A DNA stretch of 64,000 nt from Microbulbifer guangxiensis (GTDB lineage Bacteria; Pseudomonadota; Gammaproteobacteria; Pseudomonadales; Cellvibrionaceae): contig NZ_JAJSAQ010000005.1 in the NCBI RefSeq assembly GCF_021729075.1, forward strand, positions 186,001 through 250,000, written 5' to 3'. This document shows, in pieces, positions 37,387 through 48,551 of the stretch. The stretch's first letter is position 1. Each line of letters opens with the position of its first letter. The notes under the pieces are model-generated. The model made no database searches. It was not told the DNA's origin and saw only the letters and a program-made list of their open reading frames with translations. The position numbers and the translations under genes were made by a program.

Positions 37387-39555
37387 TCAGAACGCGTAGC
37401 GCATGCCGACGATGGCTGTGCGCGGCTTGTTGGCTCTGGCACCGTCAGGGTCACGGCTGATGATCGCCTGCTCGTCGATCAGGTTGTCGATCTTGAAGTA
37501 ACCACTCAGCGACTGGCTGAAGTCATAGTGGGCGGCGGCATCGACAACCCACAGTGACTCGGTGCGATCCATGACATCGCTGCCGACACGGTTGCAGCGC
37601 GTATTGATACACATCTCGTCCTGGTAGGCAGCCGTGAGGTTGAGGCGCCACTCGGCACCGCTGTCGATACCGGTGCTTACCGCGAACACATTCTCCGGCA
37701 CGTAGGCCAGGTTGTCCCCGGCCACAACTTCTCCGCCGTCGGCATTGCTGGTCGTCTCGGCATCGGTATAGGTATAGGTTGCCCGCAGCGGGATGGCCCA
37801 GCCGTTAGCTAGTGCCCACTCACTACCGATGGTTGCTTCGAGGCCCTTGATCTCCGCCTCCCCCAGACTGTAGGTGCCACTGTCAGCACCGTCGGGGCAG
37901 TTCACCGCAATGGTGCAGTTCTGCACGGTATTTTCATAGTCACTGAAGAAGGCGATGACATCGCCATTCAGAATTCCGTTGTCGAATCGCGCGCCCCACT
38001 CGTAATTGGTGGAGAGCTCGGCACCGACACCGTCTTCCGAGCCGGCACCGGGAGGGGCAAAGCCACGATGTACACCGGCGAGCAGGGTCCATTGCCCATC
38101 GAGTTCGTATACGACACCCACGCCTGGCAGCCACTCATCGACGGAGTTGCTGCGAGAGCTGCCTACCAGATCGCGAGCAACATCGTCGTAACGCTGCTGG
38201 GAGGTATCCACATCCTCGTAGCGCAAGGCAGCGGTCAGCGTCAGCTTCTCCGTCAGGCCCATTTGGTCGTAAATGAAGAGCGCGGTGGCATCTGCTTTCT
38301 CGACGCGGTTGTTGCTGCCGGTAGGCAATTCCTTTTCGACGAACACTAGCTGTCCATCCACCTGATCGAAGGTTTCCACTGGCTGAAAGCGGTCCACTTC
38401 GTCCCAGTGGCGGCGAACCCCTATATTCAGGTCGTGGGAAATCCCACCAGTAGCAATCTGCCAGTCAGCGCTGATCTGCACACCGCGGGAATCGTACTTG
38501 CGGTTATTGTGTTTCAGCTCGATACCGGCATAGTCGGCATCACCATCCAGAACAGCCTGGGCGAAACTGTCACCGCTGTTGGCGGCGTCCAGTAGCCCGC
38601 CGACATTGTCGGTCTTGAACCAGTCCCGCTTGAACTCGTTCATGTAAGCCTGGGAGTGCAGGGCGAAACTGTCGCTCAATTCAATGCTGTGATTCAACTG
38701 CACCGTGCTGTGGCGATTCTGCATTTCATCCTGTGCGGTAAGGCCATAGCGACGGTTGGGGTCGACGTCAAAATCTGCGTCAGTGAGACCTAGGTAGCTC
38801 ATGCCGGACAGTTCTTCGGAATACTGCAGCTTCACATCCAGTTGTTGCTGGTATGTGGCTGTGGCGTCGCTCTTGAGGCGGCCTTTGACCAGGTAATCTT
38901 CTTTCTGGATGTCGGCACTGCCGGCACGGTCGATTTGCCGGAAGCCATCAGCATACTGCTGGTGTGTTTCCACCAACCAGCCGGTGGTTTCTGTCACGTC
39001 GCCGTAATAGGTATGCAGGCGATTCTCGCCGTTTTCGCCCGCTTCCACTTTCACGACACCCGCCGCAGTCTCCGGAATCGGGGTACTGAGCAGATTGACG
39101 GCACCACCGACAGTGAAGGGACCGTACTGCAGCGATGACGGGCCCTTCAGAACCTCGATACCACTCAGGCGTCCGGTCGTCGGGAAGTAGTAGGCAGAAG
39201 GTGCCGCATACGGCGCCGGCGCGGCCAGCACTCCATCTTCCATCAGCGAGATCTTGCTGGAGCGGCCGCTGCCGGAGCCGCGAATACCGATATTCGGACG
39301 CAGGCCATACCCATCTTCTTCGCGCAGGTACACCCCCGGCACCGAGCGAACGATACGGTTGATATCGGCAAACTCAAATTTCGCCAGGTCTTCCGCATCG
39401 ATCACATGGGCTGATCCCGGCAGGCGTTCGGCTTCACTGCTGTCACCGATGACGGCCAGGGTTTCCAATCGGTCGGGTTGTTCTTCAGCCAGCACGGGAG
39501 CGGCAGCCACAGTCGCCAGAGCCAGGGCGAGTGGCGAGAGAACAAAGCGGGTCAT
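37387..39555 (-). CDS. TonB-dependent receptor, FecA-like
   Basis: An outer-membrane siderophore or ferric-chelate receptor, 722 residues. A signal peptide (about 1-23) is followed by a plug domain (about 45-160, with DGYGLRPNIGIRG and EVLKGPSSLQYGPFTVGG) and a 22-strand barrel ending in the aromatic C-terminus MRYAF. The plug sequence is of the ferric-dicitrate receptor type, but no FecR/FecI pair and no N-terminal signalling extension is present, so simple transport is likely. A Fur-box-like site 43-61 bp upstream of the ATG suggests iron repression. GGAGG sits 5-6 bases before the ATG. Confidence 0.93.
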   Translation of the reverse strand: MTRFVLSPLALALATVAAAPVLAEEQPDRLETLAVIGDSSEAERLPGSAHVIDAEDLAKFEFADINRIVRSVPGVYLREEDGYGLRPNIGIRGSGSGRSSKISLMEDGVLAAPAPYAAPSAYYFPTTGRLSGIEVLKGPSSLQYGPFTVGGAVNLLSTPIPETAAGVVKVEAGENGENRLHTYYGDVTETTGWLVETHQQYADGFRQIDRAGSADIQKEDYLVKGRLKSDATATYQQQLDVKLQYSEELSGMSYLGLTDADFDVDPNRRYGLTAQDEMQNRHSTVQLNHSIELSDSFALHSQAYMNEFKRDWFKTDNVGGLLDAANSGDSFAQAVLDGDADYAGIELKHNNRKYDSRGVQISADWQIATGGISHDLNIGVRRHWDEVDRFQPVETFDQVDGQLVFVEKELPTGSNNRVEKADATALFIYDQMGLTEKLTLTAALRYEDVDTSQQRYDDVARDLVGSSRSNSVDEWLPGVGVVYELDGQWTLLAGVHRGFAPPGAGSEDGVGAELSTNYEWGARFDNGILNGDVIAFFSDYENTVQNCTIAVNCPDGADSGTYSLGEAEIKGLEATIGSEWALANGWAIPLRATYTYTDAETTSNADGGEVVAGDNLAYVPENVFAVSTGIDSGAEWRLNLTAAYQDEMCINTRCNRVGSDVMDRTESLWVVDAAAHYDFSQSLSGYFKIDNLIDEQAIISRDPDGARANKPRTAIVGMRYAF

Positions 39556-39597
39556 ACATCCTCCGGGGGAACAGACGACAGTCTTATTAATCGTGTT

Positions 39598-39616
39598 GGA
39601 AATGAGAATGATTGTA
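39598..39616 (-). promoter_or_regulatory. Fur-box-like operator
   Basis: GGAAATGAGAATGATTGTA matches the 19-bp Fur consensus GATAATGATAATCATTATC at 13 positions, with the central AATGA and GAAT blocks kept. It lies about 45-60 bp upstream of the TonB receptor start, a usual operator position. Confidence 0.6.
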
Positions 39617-39748
39617 TTTTAGCAGTGCTTTTATTTTTTGCAGCATTTTTTTGCTTTATATGATGTCGATGTCCTGCCCCGGTCGGTAGATTACGGGTCT
39701 CGCCAGTGCCGGACTAGCATGTGCGCAGGTGTTTACTAACGGTGCAGC

Positions 39749-40210
39749 ATGATCAGATCCGCAGACTACAGGGATCTCGAACGGCTGGAGCAACTGTGGT
39801 TCCACACAGTAGTCAACGGCCATTCTCTGCCACGACAGTATTGGCAGGCACGTCGCCCTGACTTTCGACGAGATTGCCTCGGCGCGGAAACCTGCCTAGT
39901 GTATGTAGAAAACATCAACGATACCGCGGACGGCTTTATCGTTGTGGCACCGGGTGACGCCCTGCTGTGGCTGTGCGTCAATCCGGTAAAGACCAGACAG
40001 GGGGTCGGCTCGCAGCTGATGGCGGCCGCACAGCACGGGCGCGATCAGCTGCACACCTGGTTGTTGCAGGATAATCTGGAGGCACGTGTCTTTCTGCAAG
40101 ACCGGGGCTTCGTCGAGCGTGAACGCCGGCCTGGACCCGTCCAAAGCCAGTATTGGCTGTGCATGCAGTTCCGTAAGGTCGATGGAAAGAACAAACCGAA
40201 GGCTGCCTGA
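39749..40210 (+). CDS. GNAT family N-acetyltransferase
   Basis: A 153-residue GNAT-fold protein. The acetyl-CoA motif A region is LWLCVNPVKTRQGVGSQLM (about 74-92), with the R/Q-x-x-G-x-G/A pattern as R-Q-G-V-G, and motif B ends as LEARVFLQDRGFVERER. The acyl acceptor cannot be deduced. It is transcribed away from the TonB receptor gene, with about 190 bp between starts, and is followed by cysH after 104 bp. The pairing with cysH may be coincidental. Confidence 0.85.
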   Translation: MIRSADYRDLERLEQLWFHTVVNGHSLPRQYWQARRPDFRRDCLGAETCLVYVENINDTADGFIVVAPGDALLWLCVNPVKTRQGVGSQLMAAAQHGRDQLHTWLLQDNLEARVFLQDRGFVERERRPGPVQSQYWLCMQFRKVDGKNKPKAA

Positions 40211-40314
40211 CCCTTATAACTTAAAGTTAGATGCTCACTTCTTTTTAATGTTTCTAAGCACTTGTACAGAGGAGTAGGATTTCCCCTCAGTTCAAATGTG
40301 GATATTGGTGAAAC

Positions 40315-40989
40315 ATGGGTCTCAACAGCAACAATCTGGCTGAGAAGCAGGTAGCCTTCTTCCGTCACGGCATGGATCTCCAGGCGCTTAACCATCGCTT
40401 TCGGCAAAGCAAGCCCAGCGAGATCATGCAGTTCACCATCGGGCAGGCTGCCAACCCGGTTGTATTCACCAATTTCCGTCCGCTGGCGGTAGCCTTTCTA
40501 CATCTGGTCACCCGTATCAAACCGGATATCCCCGTGATCTGGGTAGACCACGGCTACAACACCCCAGAGACCTACCGGCACATCGAGAACCTGATCCGGG
40601 CGTTCGAGCTCAACCTGTTTGCCTATGCGCCCAAAATGTCCGCTGCGCACTACAACGCCGTTTACGGCGGCATTCCCGCGCTCGATACCCCGGAGCACGA
40701 TTTCTTTTCCCGCACGGTCAAGCTGGAGCCCTTCAATCGGGCTATGGAGGACCTGCAGCCGGATGTATGGCTCAACGGAATCCGACACGACCAGAATGCG
40801 CACCGTAAAGGGCTGGATATTTTCACCAAGGGCAGCCACGGCACCATCCGTGTCGCGCCGATGTTTCACCTGAATGAACTCGACGTCGAGGAGTATGTAG
40901 TGGATAACGATCTTCCCGACAATGACGTCTATTTCGACCCCACCAAGGGGGAGGAGCATCGGGAGTGTGGGCTGCTGCTACAGAAATAG
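40315..40989 (+). CDS. cysH: Phosphoadenosine phosphosulfate reductase family protein (CysH-like)
   Basis: Similar to assimilatory PAPS reductase, which reduces PAPS to sulfite with thioredoxin. It has 224 residues against about 244 in E. coli. Conserved features are PDIPVIWVDHGYNTPETYR, VEPFNRAM-like KLEPFNRAM, WLNGIRHDQ and the catalytic C-terminal cysteine in RECGL (five residues from the end). It lacks the cysteine pairs of the iron-sulfur APS-type enzymes. The usual SSSFG phosphosulfate-binding loop is replaced by FTNFRPL, so activity toward PAPS needs proof. It may be the genuine cysH of this lineage or a divergent paralogue. Confidence 0.8.
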   Translation: MGLNSNNLAEKQVAFFRHGMDLQALNHRFRQSKPSEIMQFTIGQAANPVVFTNFRPLAVAFLHLVTRIKPDIPVIWVDHGYNTPETYRHIENLIRAFELNLFAYAPKMSAAHYNAVYGGIPALDTPEHDFFSRTVKLEPFNRAMEDLQPDVWLNGIRHDQNAHRKGLDIFTKGSHGTIRVAPMFHLNELDVEEYVVDNDLPDNDVYFDPTKGEEHRECGLLLQK

Positions 40990-41025
40990 ACTTGCAGATA
41001 TCCCGTATTCCGCCTTTCTAGATAC

Positions 41026-41053
41026 AAAAACGGCCGCACATGCGGCCGTTTTT
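41026..41053. terminator. Bidirectional rho-independent terminator
   Basis: AAAAACGGCCGCA (41026-41038), CA, TGCGGCCGTTTTT (41041-41053): a perfect 13-bp arm on each side. It ends cysH on the plus strand and gyrB on the minus strand. Confidence 0.93.
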
Positions 41054-41073
41054 CTCTGGCTGGATTGTAGGGG

Positions 41074-43494
<2,421 letters not shown>

Positions 43495-44622
43495 TTATTC
43501 GCTCCATTCATTATTGGGCGCCGGATCTGCTTCGGCGCTAATTCGCCCATGTTCCACGTGGAACACAGACGGCTGATTCCAGGGGGAGATTAAACTTTCC
43601 CAGGGTCGACGGGTTGTGCCCCGTTCGATCCCGGTGACCAACACCTGTGCGGCACAGCGGCTGATCCAGCCTGCAAAAAGCGCCTGATGCCGCTCGTCCA
43701 GCTCGGCAGGTAGGTCATCCACCAGAAAAACCGGTGCATTTCGGCTGCCAGAAACCACCTGTGCCATCGCTGTCCTCAGCGCACAGACCAACATCTTCTG
43801 CTGACCACGGGAAAGAATGCTCTGCGCCGGCTGGGCCTCGACGGTGAAAACCATATCCGCGCGGTGCGGACCAACTCTCGTGTGCCCCAGCGCCAAGTCA
43901 GAATCCCGCGAAGCCAAAAGCGAAGCTGCCAGATCTGCATCCTGGCGCCACCCTCTGCGATAGCGTATCGCGATATCCTGCAGTGGCGATGGCGGCAAGT
44001 CCTGTAACAACAATCGGGTCGCAGCTGCCAGCTCCTCAAACACTTTCTGACGCAGCTGATCGATAGCCAGAGCGGCAGAGACCAGCCGGGACTCCCAAAT
44101 ACCCAGCTGGCCGTGATCGATTTTACCACGACGGAGCAGCGCATTTCGCTGTCGCAATGCGATTTGATATTCCTTCAGGGAGTTGAGATATCTGTGTTCC
44201 ACGTGGAACACTGTCCAATCCAGCAACCGCCGACGGACTCCAGGCCCGCCTTCAAGAGCGGCAAAACTGTCGCTATTGACCAGCTGCAGGGGCAGCAGGG
44301 ATGCCAGTTGGCTGCTGGACTGCGCAGACTCCCGGTTAATTCGGATACGCCCACCTTCATGACGGGTGCGCTCTACACCAATGCTCACCCCACCCTGTAT
44401 CTGCCCAAAGACCGTTAACCGCTCCTGCCCAGCCTGAATGACGGGCTGATGTTGTCGCGAGCGGAAAGAACGGCCGCTGGCCAGCATATGCACCGCCTCC
44501 AGCACTGAGGTCTTGCCACTGCCATTCACCCCATAGAAGAGATTGACGCCCGGATACAAAGTTAGGTCCGCATGGCCGATGTTGCGGAATCCCGACACAA
44601 CCAGGCGATTCAAAACCGCCAA
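43495..44622 (-). CDS. recF: DNA replication and repair protein RecF
   Basis: SMC-like ATPase that helps load RecA at single-strand gaps. The 375 residues contain the Walker A GVNGSGKTS near 33-41, the ABC-type signature region LSRGQQKML and Walker B VFLVDDLPAELD. The start is a TTG at 44622, chosen because GGAGG lies 7-8 bases ahead and the sequence then matches the RecF N-terminus (LNRLVVSGFRNI). The gene carries two perfect parS palindromes, each translated as VFHVEH. The C-terminal 20-30 residues, including one of these sites, extend beyond the E. coli length of 357. Confidence 0.96.
   Translation of the reverse strand: MAVLNRLVVSGFRNIGHADLTLYPGVNLFYGVNGSGKTSVLEAVHMLASGRSFRSRQHQPVIQAGQERLTVFGQIQGGVSIGVERTRHEGGRIRINRESAQSSSQLASLLPLQLVNSDSFAALEGGPGVRRRLLDWTVFHVEHRYLNSLKEYQIALRQRNALLRRGKIDHGQLGIWESRLVSAALAIDQLRQKVFEELAAATRLLLQDLPPSPLQDIAIRYRRGWRQDADLAASLLASRDSDLALGHTRVGPHRADMVFTVEAQPAQSILSRGQQKMLVCALRTAMAQVVSGSRNAPVFLVDDLPAELDERHQALFAGWISRCAAQVLVTGIERGTTRRPWESLISPWNQPSVFHVEHGRISAEADPAPNNEWSE
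43550..43565. promoter_or_regulatory. parS centromere site 1
   Basis: TGTTCCACGTGGAACA is a perfect 16-bp palindrome identical to the chromosomal parS of Pseudomonas. It lies in the 3' end of recF. ParB from the parAB pair about 12.6 kb away is expected to bind it. Confidence 0.93.
44195..44210. promoter_or_regulatory. parS centromere site 2
   Basis: A second perfect copy of TGTTCCACGTGGAACA, inside recF, 645 bp from site 1 and in the same reading frame relative to recF (VFHVEH). Two sites this close can act together as a ParB loading cluster. Confidence 0.93.
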
Positions 44623-44728
44623 AACGTCACCTCCACAGACTGCCTGAACCAAACAGTCCGAACACAAAAATGCCGCCATACCCTGCGATATGACGGCATC
44701 TCTTCACCCTGCGGTCCCCGCTCACCAT

Positions 44729-45835
44729 TTACAGGCGCATGGGCATGATCACGTACAGGGCATCCCCACCCTCTGGCTGCTGCAGCAGAGCACTGCTGTT
44801 CGCATCCGCGAGACCGATGCGGATCTGATCACTGTGGATGGCTCCAGTGACATCCAGAAGGTAGCCAACGTTAAAACCGATCTCGAGCGGCTCTCCCACA
44901 TAGTCGACGACCAGCTGCTCCTCCGCCTCTTCCTGCTCCGGGTTATTGGCCACGATCTGCAACAGGCCCTCGGAAACCTGCAGCCGAACACCCCGATACT
45001 TTTCGTTGGACAGGATTGCAGCGCGCGAAAACGCCTGACGCAAGGCCTGGCGCTCGGCAAAAATCTGGTTCCCCGTGGAACGCGGCAAAACACGCTCGTA
45101 ATCCGGAAACTTGCCGTCCACAAGCTTGGAGGTAAAGGTAAATTGACCGCTGATCACCCGAATATGATTGTTGCCAAGGACGACCTCAGCGGACGCATCA
45201 GAGTCCTCAAGCAGTCGCCCGAGCTCCAGCACACCCTTGCGAGGAACGATAGCCTGGATTGGAGACTCCACATTCAGGCCCGGAGCGTCACGATCACAGA
45301 GGGCCAGACGGTGCCCGTCGGTTGCGACTGCGCGGAGCTGTTGCGGCCGACACTCCAACAGGAGGCCATTCAGGTAATACCGCACATCCTGCTGTGCCAT
45401 GGCAAAGCCAGTGGCCTCGATCAGGCGGCGTATCTCCCGCTGGGAAATGGAGAAACGTGTCTGCGCGCTGGTCTCTTCCTGGTTCGGAAAATCTGCCGCG
45501 GGCAGAGTCGAAAGCTGGAAACGGCTGCGACCACTGCGAAGAATCAGGCGCTCCCCGTCACGCTCGAACTTGAGCTCGGCTCCATCGGGCAGGGAGCGGC
45601 AGATGTCGAGCAACTTGCGCGCGGGAACGGTCACCTCCCCTTCCATCTCAACGCCATCCACGGGCAGGCGGCCAACGATCTCCACTTCCAGATCGGTTCC
45701 CGTCAGGGACAACTCCTGCCCCTGCAACTGCATCAGTACATTGGCCAGTACGGGCAGTGTCTGCCGCTTTTCCACGACACCAGCCACCAGCTGCAAGGGC
45801 TTGAGGAGCGCATCCCGGCTAACATTGAATTTCAT
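44729..45835 (-). CDS. dnaN: DNA polymerase III beta subunit (sliding clamp)
   Basis: Forms the dimeric ring clamp that tethers DNA polymerase III. Its 368 residues (E. coli 366) divide into three repeated clamp domains; the N-terminus MKFNVSRDALLKPLQLVAGVVE-type start and the C-terminal peptide-binding end YVIMPMRL are both conserved. It lies 53 bp after dnaA and 106 bp before recF on the same strand. Confidence 0.98.
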   Translation of the reverse strand: MKFNVSRDALLKPLQLVAGVVEKRQTLPVLANVLMQLQGQELSLTGTDLEVEIVGRLPVDGVEMEGEVTVPARKLLDICRSLPDGAELKFERDGERLILRSGRSRFQLSTLPAADFPNQEETSAQTRFSISQREIRRLIEATGFAMAQQDVRYYLNGLLLECRPQQLRAVATDGHRLALCDRDAPGLNVESPIQAIVPRKGVLELGRLLEDSDASAEVVLGNNHIRVISGQFTFTSKLVDGKFPDYERVLPRSTGNQIFAERQALRQAFSRAAILSNEKYRGVRLQVSEGLLQIVANNPEQEEAEEQLVVDYVGEPLEIGFNVGYLLDVTGAIHSDQIRIGLADANSSALLQQPEGGDALYVIMPMRL

Positions 45836-45888
45836 TGGTCTCTTCGCCTTCGTTGGTTTTATTCGCTAACGGTTGCCCGGACCACCGA

Positions 45889-47397
45889 TCAGGTAGTCAG
45901 TGAGCGAGTCAATAACTTCACATCTTCGCGGATATCCGCGTCTGTTTCCTGCAATTCGCGGATTTTACGGCAGGCATGAAGCACAGTGGTATGGTCGCGG
46001 CCGCCAAAGGCGTCACCGATCTCTGGCAGGCTGTGATTGGTCAGCTCCTTGGCCAGGGACATGGCCACCTGCCGGGGCCGCGCAACGGATCGACTGCGGC
46101 GCTTGGACAGGAGATCCGCCACCTTGATCTTGTAGTATTCCGCCACAACCCGCTGGATGTTGTCGACACTGACCAAGCGGTCCTGAAGCGCCAGAAGATC
46201 CTTGAGCGCCTCGCGCACCAGCACGTCATCGATGGGGCGGCCCGTAAACTGGGCATTGGCAATGACCCGCCGGAGGGCTCCCTCCAGCTCCCGCACATTC
46301 GAACGAATCCGCTGAGCAATAAAGAAGGCGGAATCATGGGGTAGATCTACCCCTACCTGCTCGGCCTTTTTCATCAGGATTGCCACCCGGGTCTCAAGCT
46401 CCGGCGGCTCCACGGCTACCGTGAGTCCCCACCCAAAGCGGGACTTGAGGCGCTCCTCCAGCCCGTCGATCTCTTTCGGATAGCGGTCACAGGTCAGGAT
46501 GATCTGCTGCCCCCCCTCGAGCAGGGCATTGAAGGTATGAAAAAACTCCTCCTGGGACCGCTCCTTACCCGCAAAAAACTGGATATCGTCAATCAGTAGC
46601 GCGTCGACGGACCGGTAGTAGCGCTTGAAGTCGCTGATGGCGTTCAGCTGCAGCGCCTTGACCATGTCGGCCACAAACCGCTCTGAATGCAGGTAGACAA
46701 CCTTCGCATTCGGGTTGCGCTCAAGCAGCGCATTGCCCACAGCATGCATCAAGTGCGTCTTACCCAGACCGACCCCGCCATAGATGAACAGCGGGTTGTA
46801 GGCACCGCCGGGGTTGTCCGCGATCTGCTGCGCCGCGGCCAGACCAAGCTGATTCGACTTACCCTCCACAAAAGATTTGAAGGTAAAGTTACGGTTGAGG
46901 GCGCTGCCATGCTTGATCGCCCCCTCGACTTCGACACTTCTCGGTTCACTCGGTGAGCGCACCGGGGCCGGTGGCGGGACCGGCCTTACCTCTGACGGGT
47001 TGACGAAAGACGGTGGCGAGAAACCACCGAGCGACGGCGCCTGCGCCTGTTCAGGCGCTTCCGAAGCGGTCTGGGCAACTGCAGGCTGAGCACTCACCGT
47101 AGCGGGTTGCTGCGCAGCTGGCCGCACCCGCTGGAACCGGGCCGGGCGCCGCTCGGCAATCTCGAGCACGATCTCCAACGGCATATCGCCACTGAAGTGC
47201 TGCGCCAGCTCATTGATCCGCTGCAGGAACTTATCGCCGACCCAATCAAGGACGAAACGGTTAGGTGCAACCAGGCGTAACTCTCCTGCCGCAGCAGACG
47301 GACTCACCCGAAGCGGCCGGATCCAGGTATTGAACTGCTGCGACGGCAATTCATCCTGCAGACTGGCCGCACACTGGCGCCAAACGGATTCAGACAA
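45889..47397 (-). CDS. dnaA: Chromosomal replication initiator DnaA
   Basis: AAA+ initiator that binds DnaA boxes and opens oriC. The 502 residues have domain I (about 1-80), a variable Pro/Ala/Gln-rich linker (about 85-160), the AAA+ domain with Walker [14 protein letters not shown] near 203-215 and Walker [10 protein letters not shown], and the DNA-binding domain IV with the signature [15 protein letters not shown] near the C-terminus. The start is a TTG at 47397 (MSESVWRQC) with GGGGGG about 5 bases ahead; no ATG is available. Transcription runs away from the oriC-type region. Confidence 0.98.
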   Translation of the reverse strand: MSESVWRQCAASLQDELPSQQFNTWIRPLRVSPSAAAGELRLVAPNRFVLDWVGDKFLQRINELAQHFSGDMPLEIVLEIAERRPARFQRVRPAAQQPATVSAQPAVAQTASEAPEQAQAPSLGGFSPPSFVNPSEVRPVPPPAPVRSPSEPRSVEVEGAIKHGSALNRNFTFKSFVEGKSNQLGLAAAQQIADNPGGAYNPLFIYGGVGLGKTHLMHAVGNALLERNPNAKVVYLHSERFVADMVKALQLNAISDFKRYYRSVDALLIDDIQFFAGKERSQEEFFHTFNALLEGGQQIILTCDRYPKEIDGLEERLKSRFGWGLTVAVEPPELETRVAILMKKAEQVGVDLPHDSAFFIAQRIRSNVRELEGALRRVIANAQFTGRPIDDVLVREALKDLLALQDRLVSVDNIQRVVAEYYKIKVADLLSKRRSRSVARPRQVAMSLAKELTNHSLPEIGDAFGGRDHTTVLHACRKIRELQETDADIREDVKLLTRSLTT

Positions 47398-47516
47398 GAA
47401 ACCCCCCGAGACCCCAAACTTATATATAGAAGAGAGAAGGAAGCAGTTGTTGCGAGGCCCCTACCCAGCCACAACCGCGAAAAAAGCTGGCAGCAGTATA
47501 CCGCTCAACCGCCGGG

Positions 47517-47525
47517 TTATCCACA
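47517..47525 (+). promoter_or_regulatory. DnaA box 1
   Basis: TTATCCACA, perfect consensus, in the dnaA-rpmH intergenic region. Confidence 0.88.
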
Positions 47526-47625
47526 GACCGCTGCGGAAAAGGCAGGGTTTGACCAATAAAAAACTCGACAATTTTCAATGGGTTGCACATCTTTTAACCA
47601 GAAGTGCTGCAACCCGGCCTTGCAG

Positions 47626-47634
47626 TTATCCACA
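47626..47634 (+). promoter_or_regulatory. DnaA box 2
   Basis: TTATCCACA, perfect consensus, 100 bp from box 1 and on the other side of the AT-rich stretch. Confidence 0.88.
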
Positions 47635-47640
47635 CCATCC

Positions 47641-47649
47641 TGTGGATAC
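47641..47649 (-). promoter_or_regulatory. DnaA box 3 (one mismatch)
   Basis: TGTGGATAC on the plus strand, i.e. GTATCCACA on the minus strand. It is inverted relative to box 2 and 6 bp from it, so the two form an inverted box pair. Confidence 0.7.
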
Positions 47650-47802
47650 ACTGGGGCCAACCGGTGCGCTAAAGCCGTTTTCCACGCACCATCAGTGACT
47701 TGCGCAAAGGCCGGGTCCGCAAGTGGCCGGTGAGCAGGGCTGGGGCTATTGTTTTAGTCAGCATCAGTCCACCAAAAACCATGGGAAAATCCTCCCTATG
47801 CA

Positions 47803-47831
47803 TTGATTTAATTGGTGCCTTTCTATACAAT
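47803..47831 (+). promoter_or_regulatory. Predicted sigma-70 promoter of rpmH-rnpA-yidD-yidC
   Basis: TTGATT (47803-47808), 17-bp spacer, TACAAT (47826-47831). It leaves a leader of about 110 bases before rpmH. Confidence 0.7.
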
Positions 47832-47946
47832 CCGCCGCCTTCGCAGTGCACAGCTCCAACGGACCGGACTCCGGTCGCTCAGGAGCGCAGGCAGCGACCG
47901 GGTCAGACCGGGGAAATTCAGAACACAAGTCTCAGGTAGCAAGACA

Positions 47947-48081
47947 ATGAAGCGTACTTTTCAACCCAGCAACTTGAAGCGCAAGCGCAACCACGGTTTC
48001 CGCGCTCGCATGGCAACCAAGAACGGCCGCAAAATCCTGGCCCGCCGTCGCGCCAAAGGCCGCAAAGTACTGTCTGCATAA
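47947..48081 (+). CDS. rpmH: 50S ribosomal protein bL34
   Basis: The smallest large-subunit protein, 44 residues, of universal bacterial sequence ([20 protein letters not shown] start, highly basic throughout). It begins at the ATG at 47947; upstream open frame is not part of it. It heads the rpmH-rnpA-yidD-yidC operon, 32 bp before rnpA. Confidence 0.98.
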   Translation: MKRTFQPSNLKRKRNHGFRARMATKNGRKILARRRAKGRKVLSA

Positions 48082-48113
48082 GCGTATGCCCCACCCGGGC
48101 ACGCTTCCTTTAT

Positions 48114-48551
48114 ATGCAACAGACGCGCAGCGACTTCGGCTTTCCCAAAGCGCTGCGCCTGCTTAACGCCGCACAATACCGCGCCGTGTTCAGCGGCACT
48201 GAAATCCGTGCCGCGCACCCCAACCTCCTGATCATTGCCCGCCGCAACGATCTCCCCCATCCCCGTCTCGGTCTCGTCGTCGCCAAGAAGCATGTTCGCC
48301 TGGCTACGGATCGCAACCAGGTAAAACGCGTCGTGCGCGAGAGTTTTCGCCTGCGCCAGGCCGATCTGCCCGCACTGGACGCCGTGGTTCTTGCCCGCCC
48401 GGGCACCGGGGATTTAACTAAGGAAGATCTGGCCCGCCTGCTGGACAAACTGTGGCGCAAACTCGCCCGGCGCGCCGCGGAGCCCGCCCCTGCCCACAAC
48501 CCCCAGCAAGGCCGCAAGCCCGGCGGAAACCCCCGCAAGAGGAAAGCGTGA
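48114..48551 (+). CDS. rnpA: Ribonuclease P protein component
   Basis: Protein subunit of RNase P, which trims tRNA 5' ends. The 145 residues carry the conserved RNA-binding block [14 protein letters not shown] near 68-81 and [11 protein letters not shown] Pro/Lys/Arg-rich C-terminal tail (about 122-145) is longer than in E. coli (119 residues in total) and is probably disordered. Its TGA stop overlaps the yidD GTG start. The ATG at 48114 lacks a strong ribosome-binding site, so translation may depend on rpmH. Confidence 0.96.
   Translation: MQQTRSDFGFPKALRLLNAAQYRAVFSGTEIRAAHPNLLIIARRNDLPHPRLGLVVAKKHVRLATDRNQVKRVVRESFRLRQADLPALDAVVLARPGTGDLTKEDLARLLDKLWRKLARRAAEPAPAHNPQQGRKPGGNPRKRKA

Larger units (their letters stand above)
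47398..47802. other. oriC: oriC-type region between dnaA and rpmH
   Basis: No gene is present in the roughly 550 bp between dnaA and rpmH. The segment has two perfect DnaA boxes (47517, 47626) and a one-mismatch inverted box (47641). An AT-rich stretch at about 47553-47600 (CAATAAAAAACTCGACAATT and following) could be the unwinding element. This is the position of the characterised Pseudomonas origin. A TATATATA run at about 47419-47426 is a possible dnaA -10 region, but I see no good -35. Confidence 0.75.
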
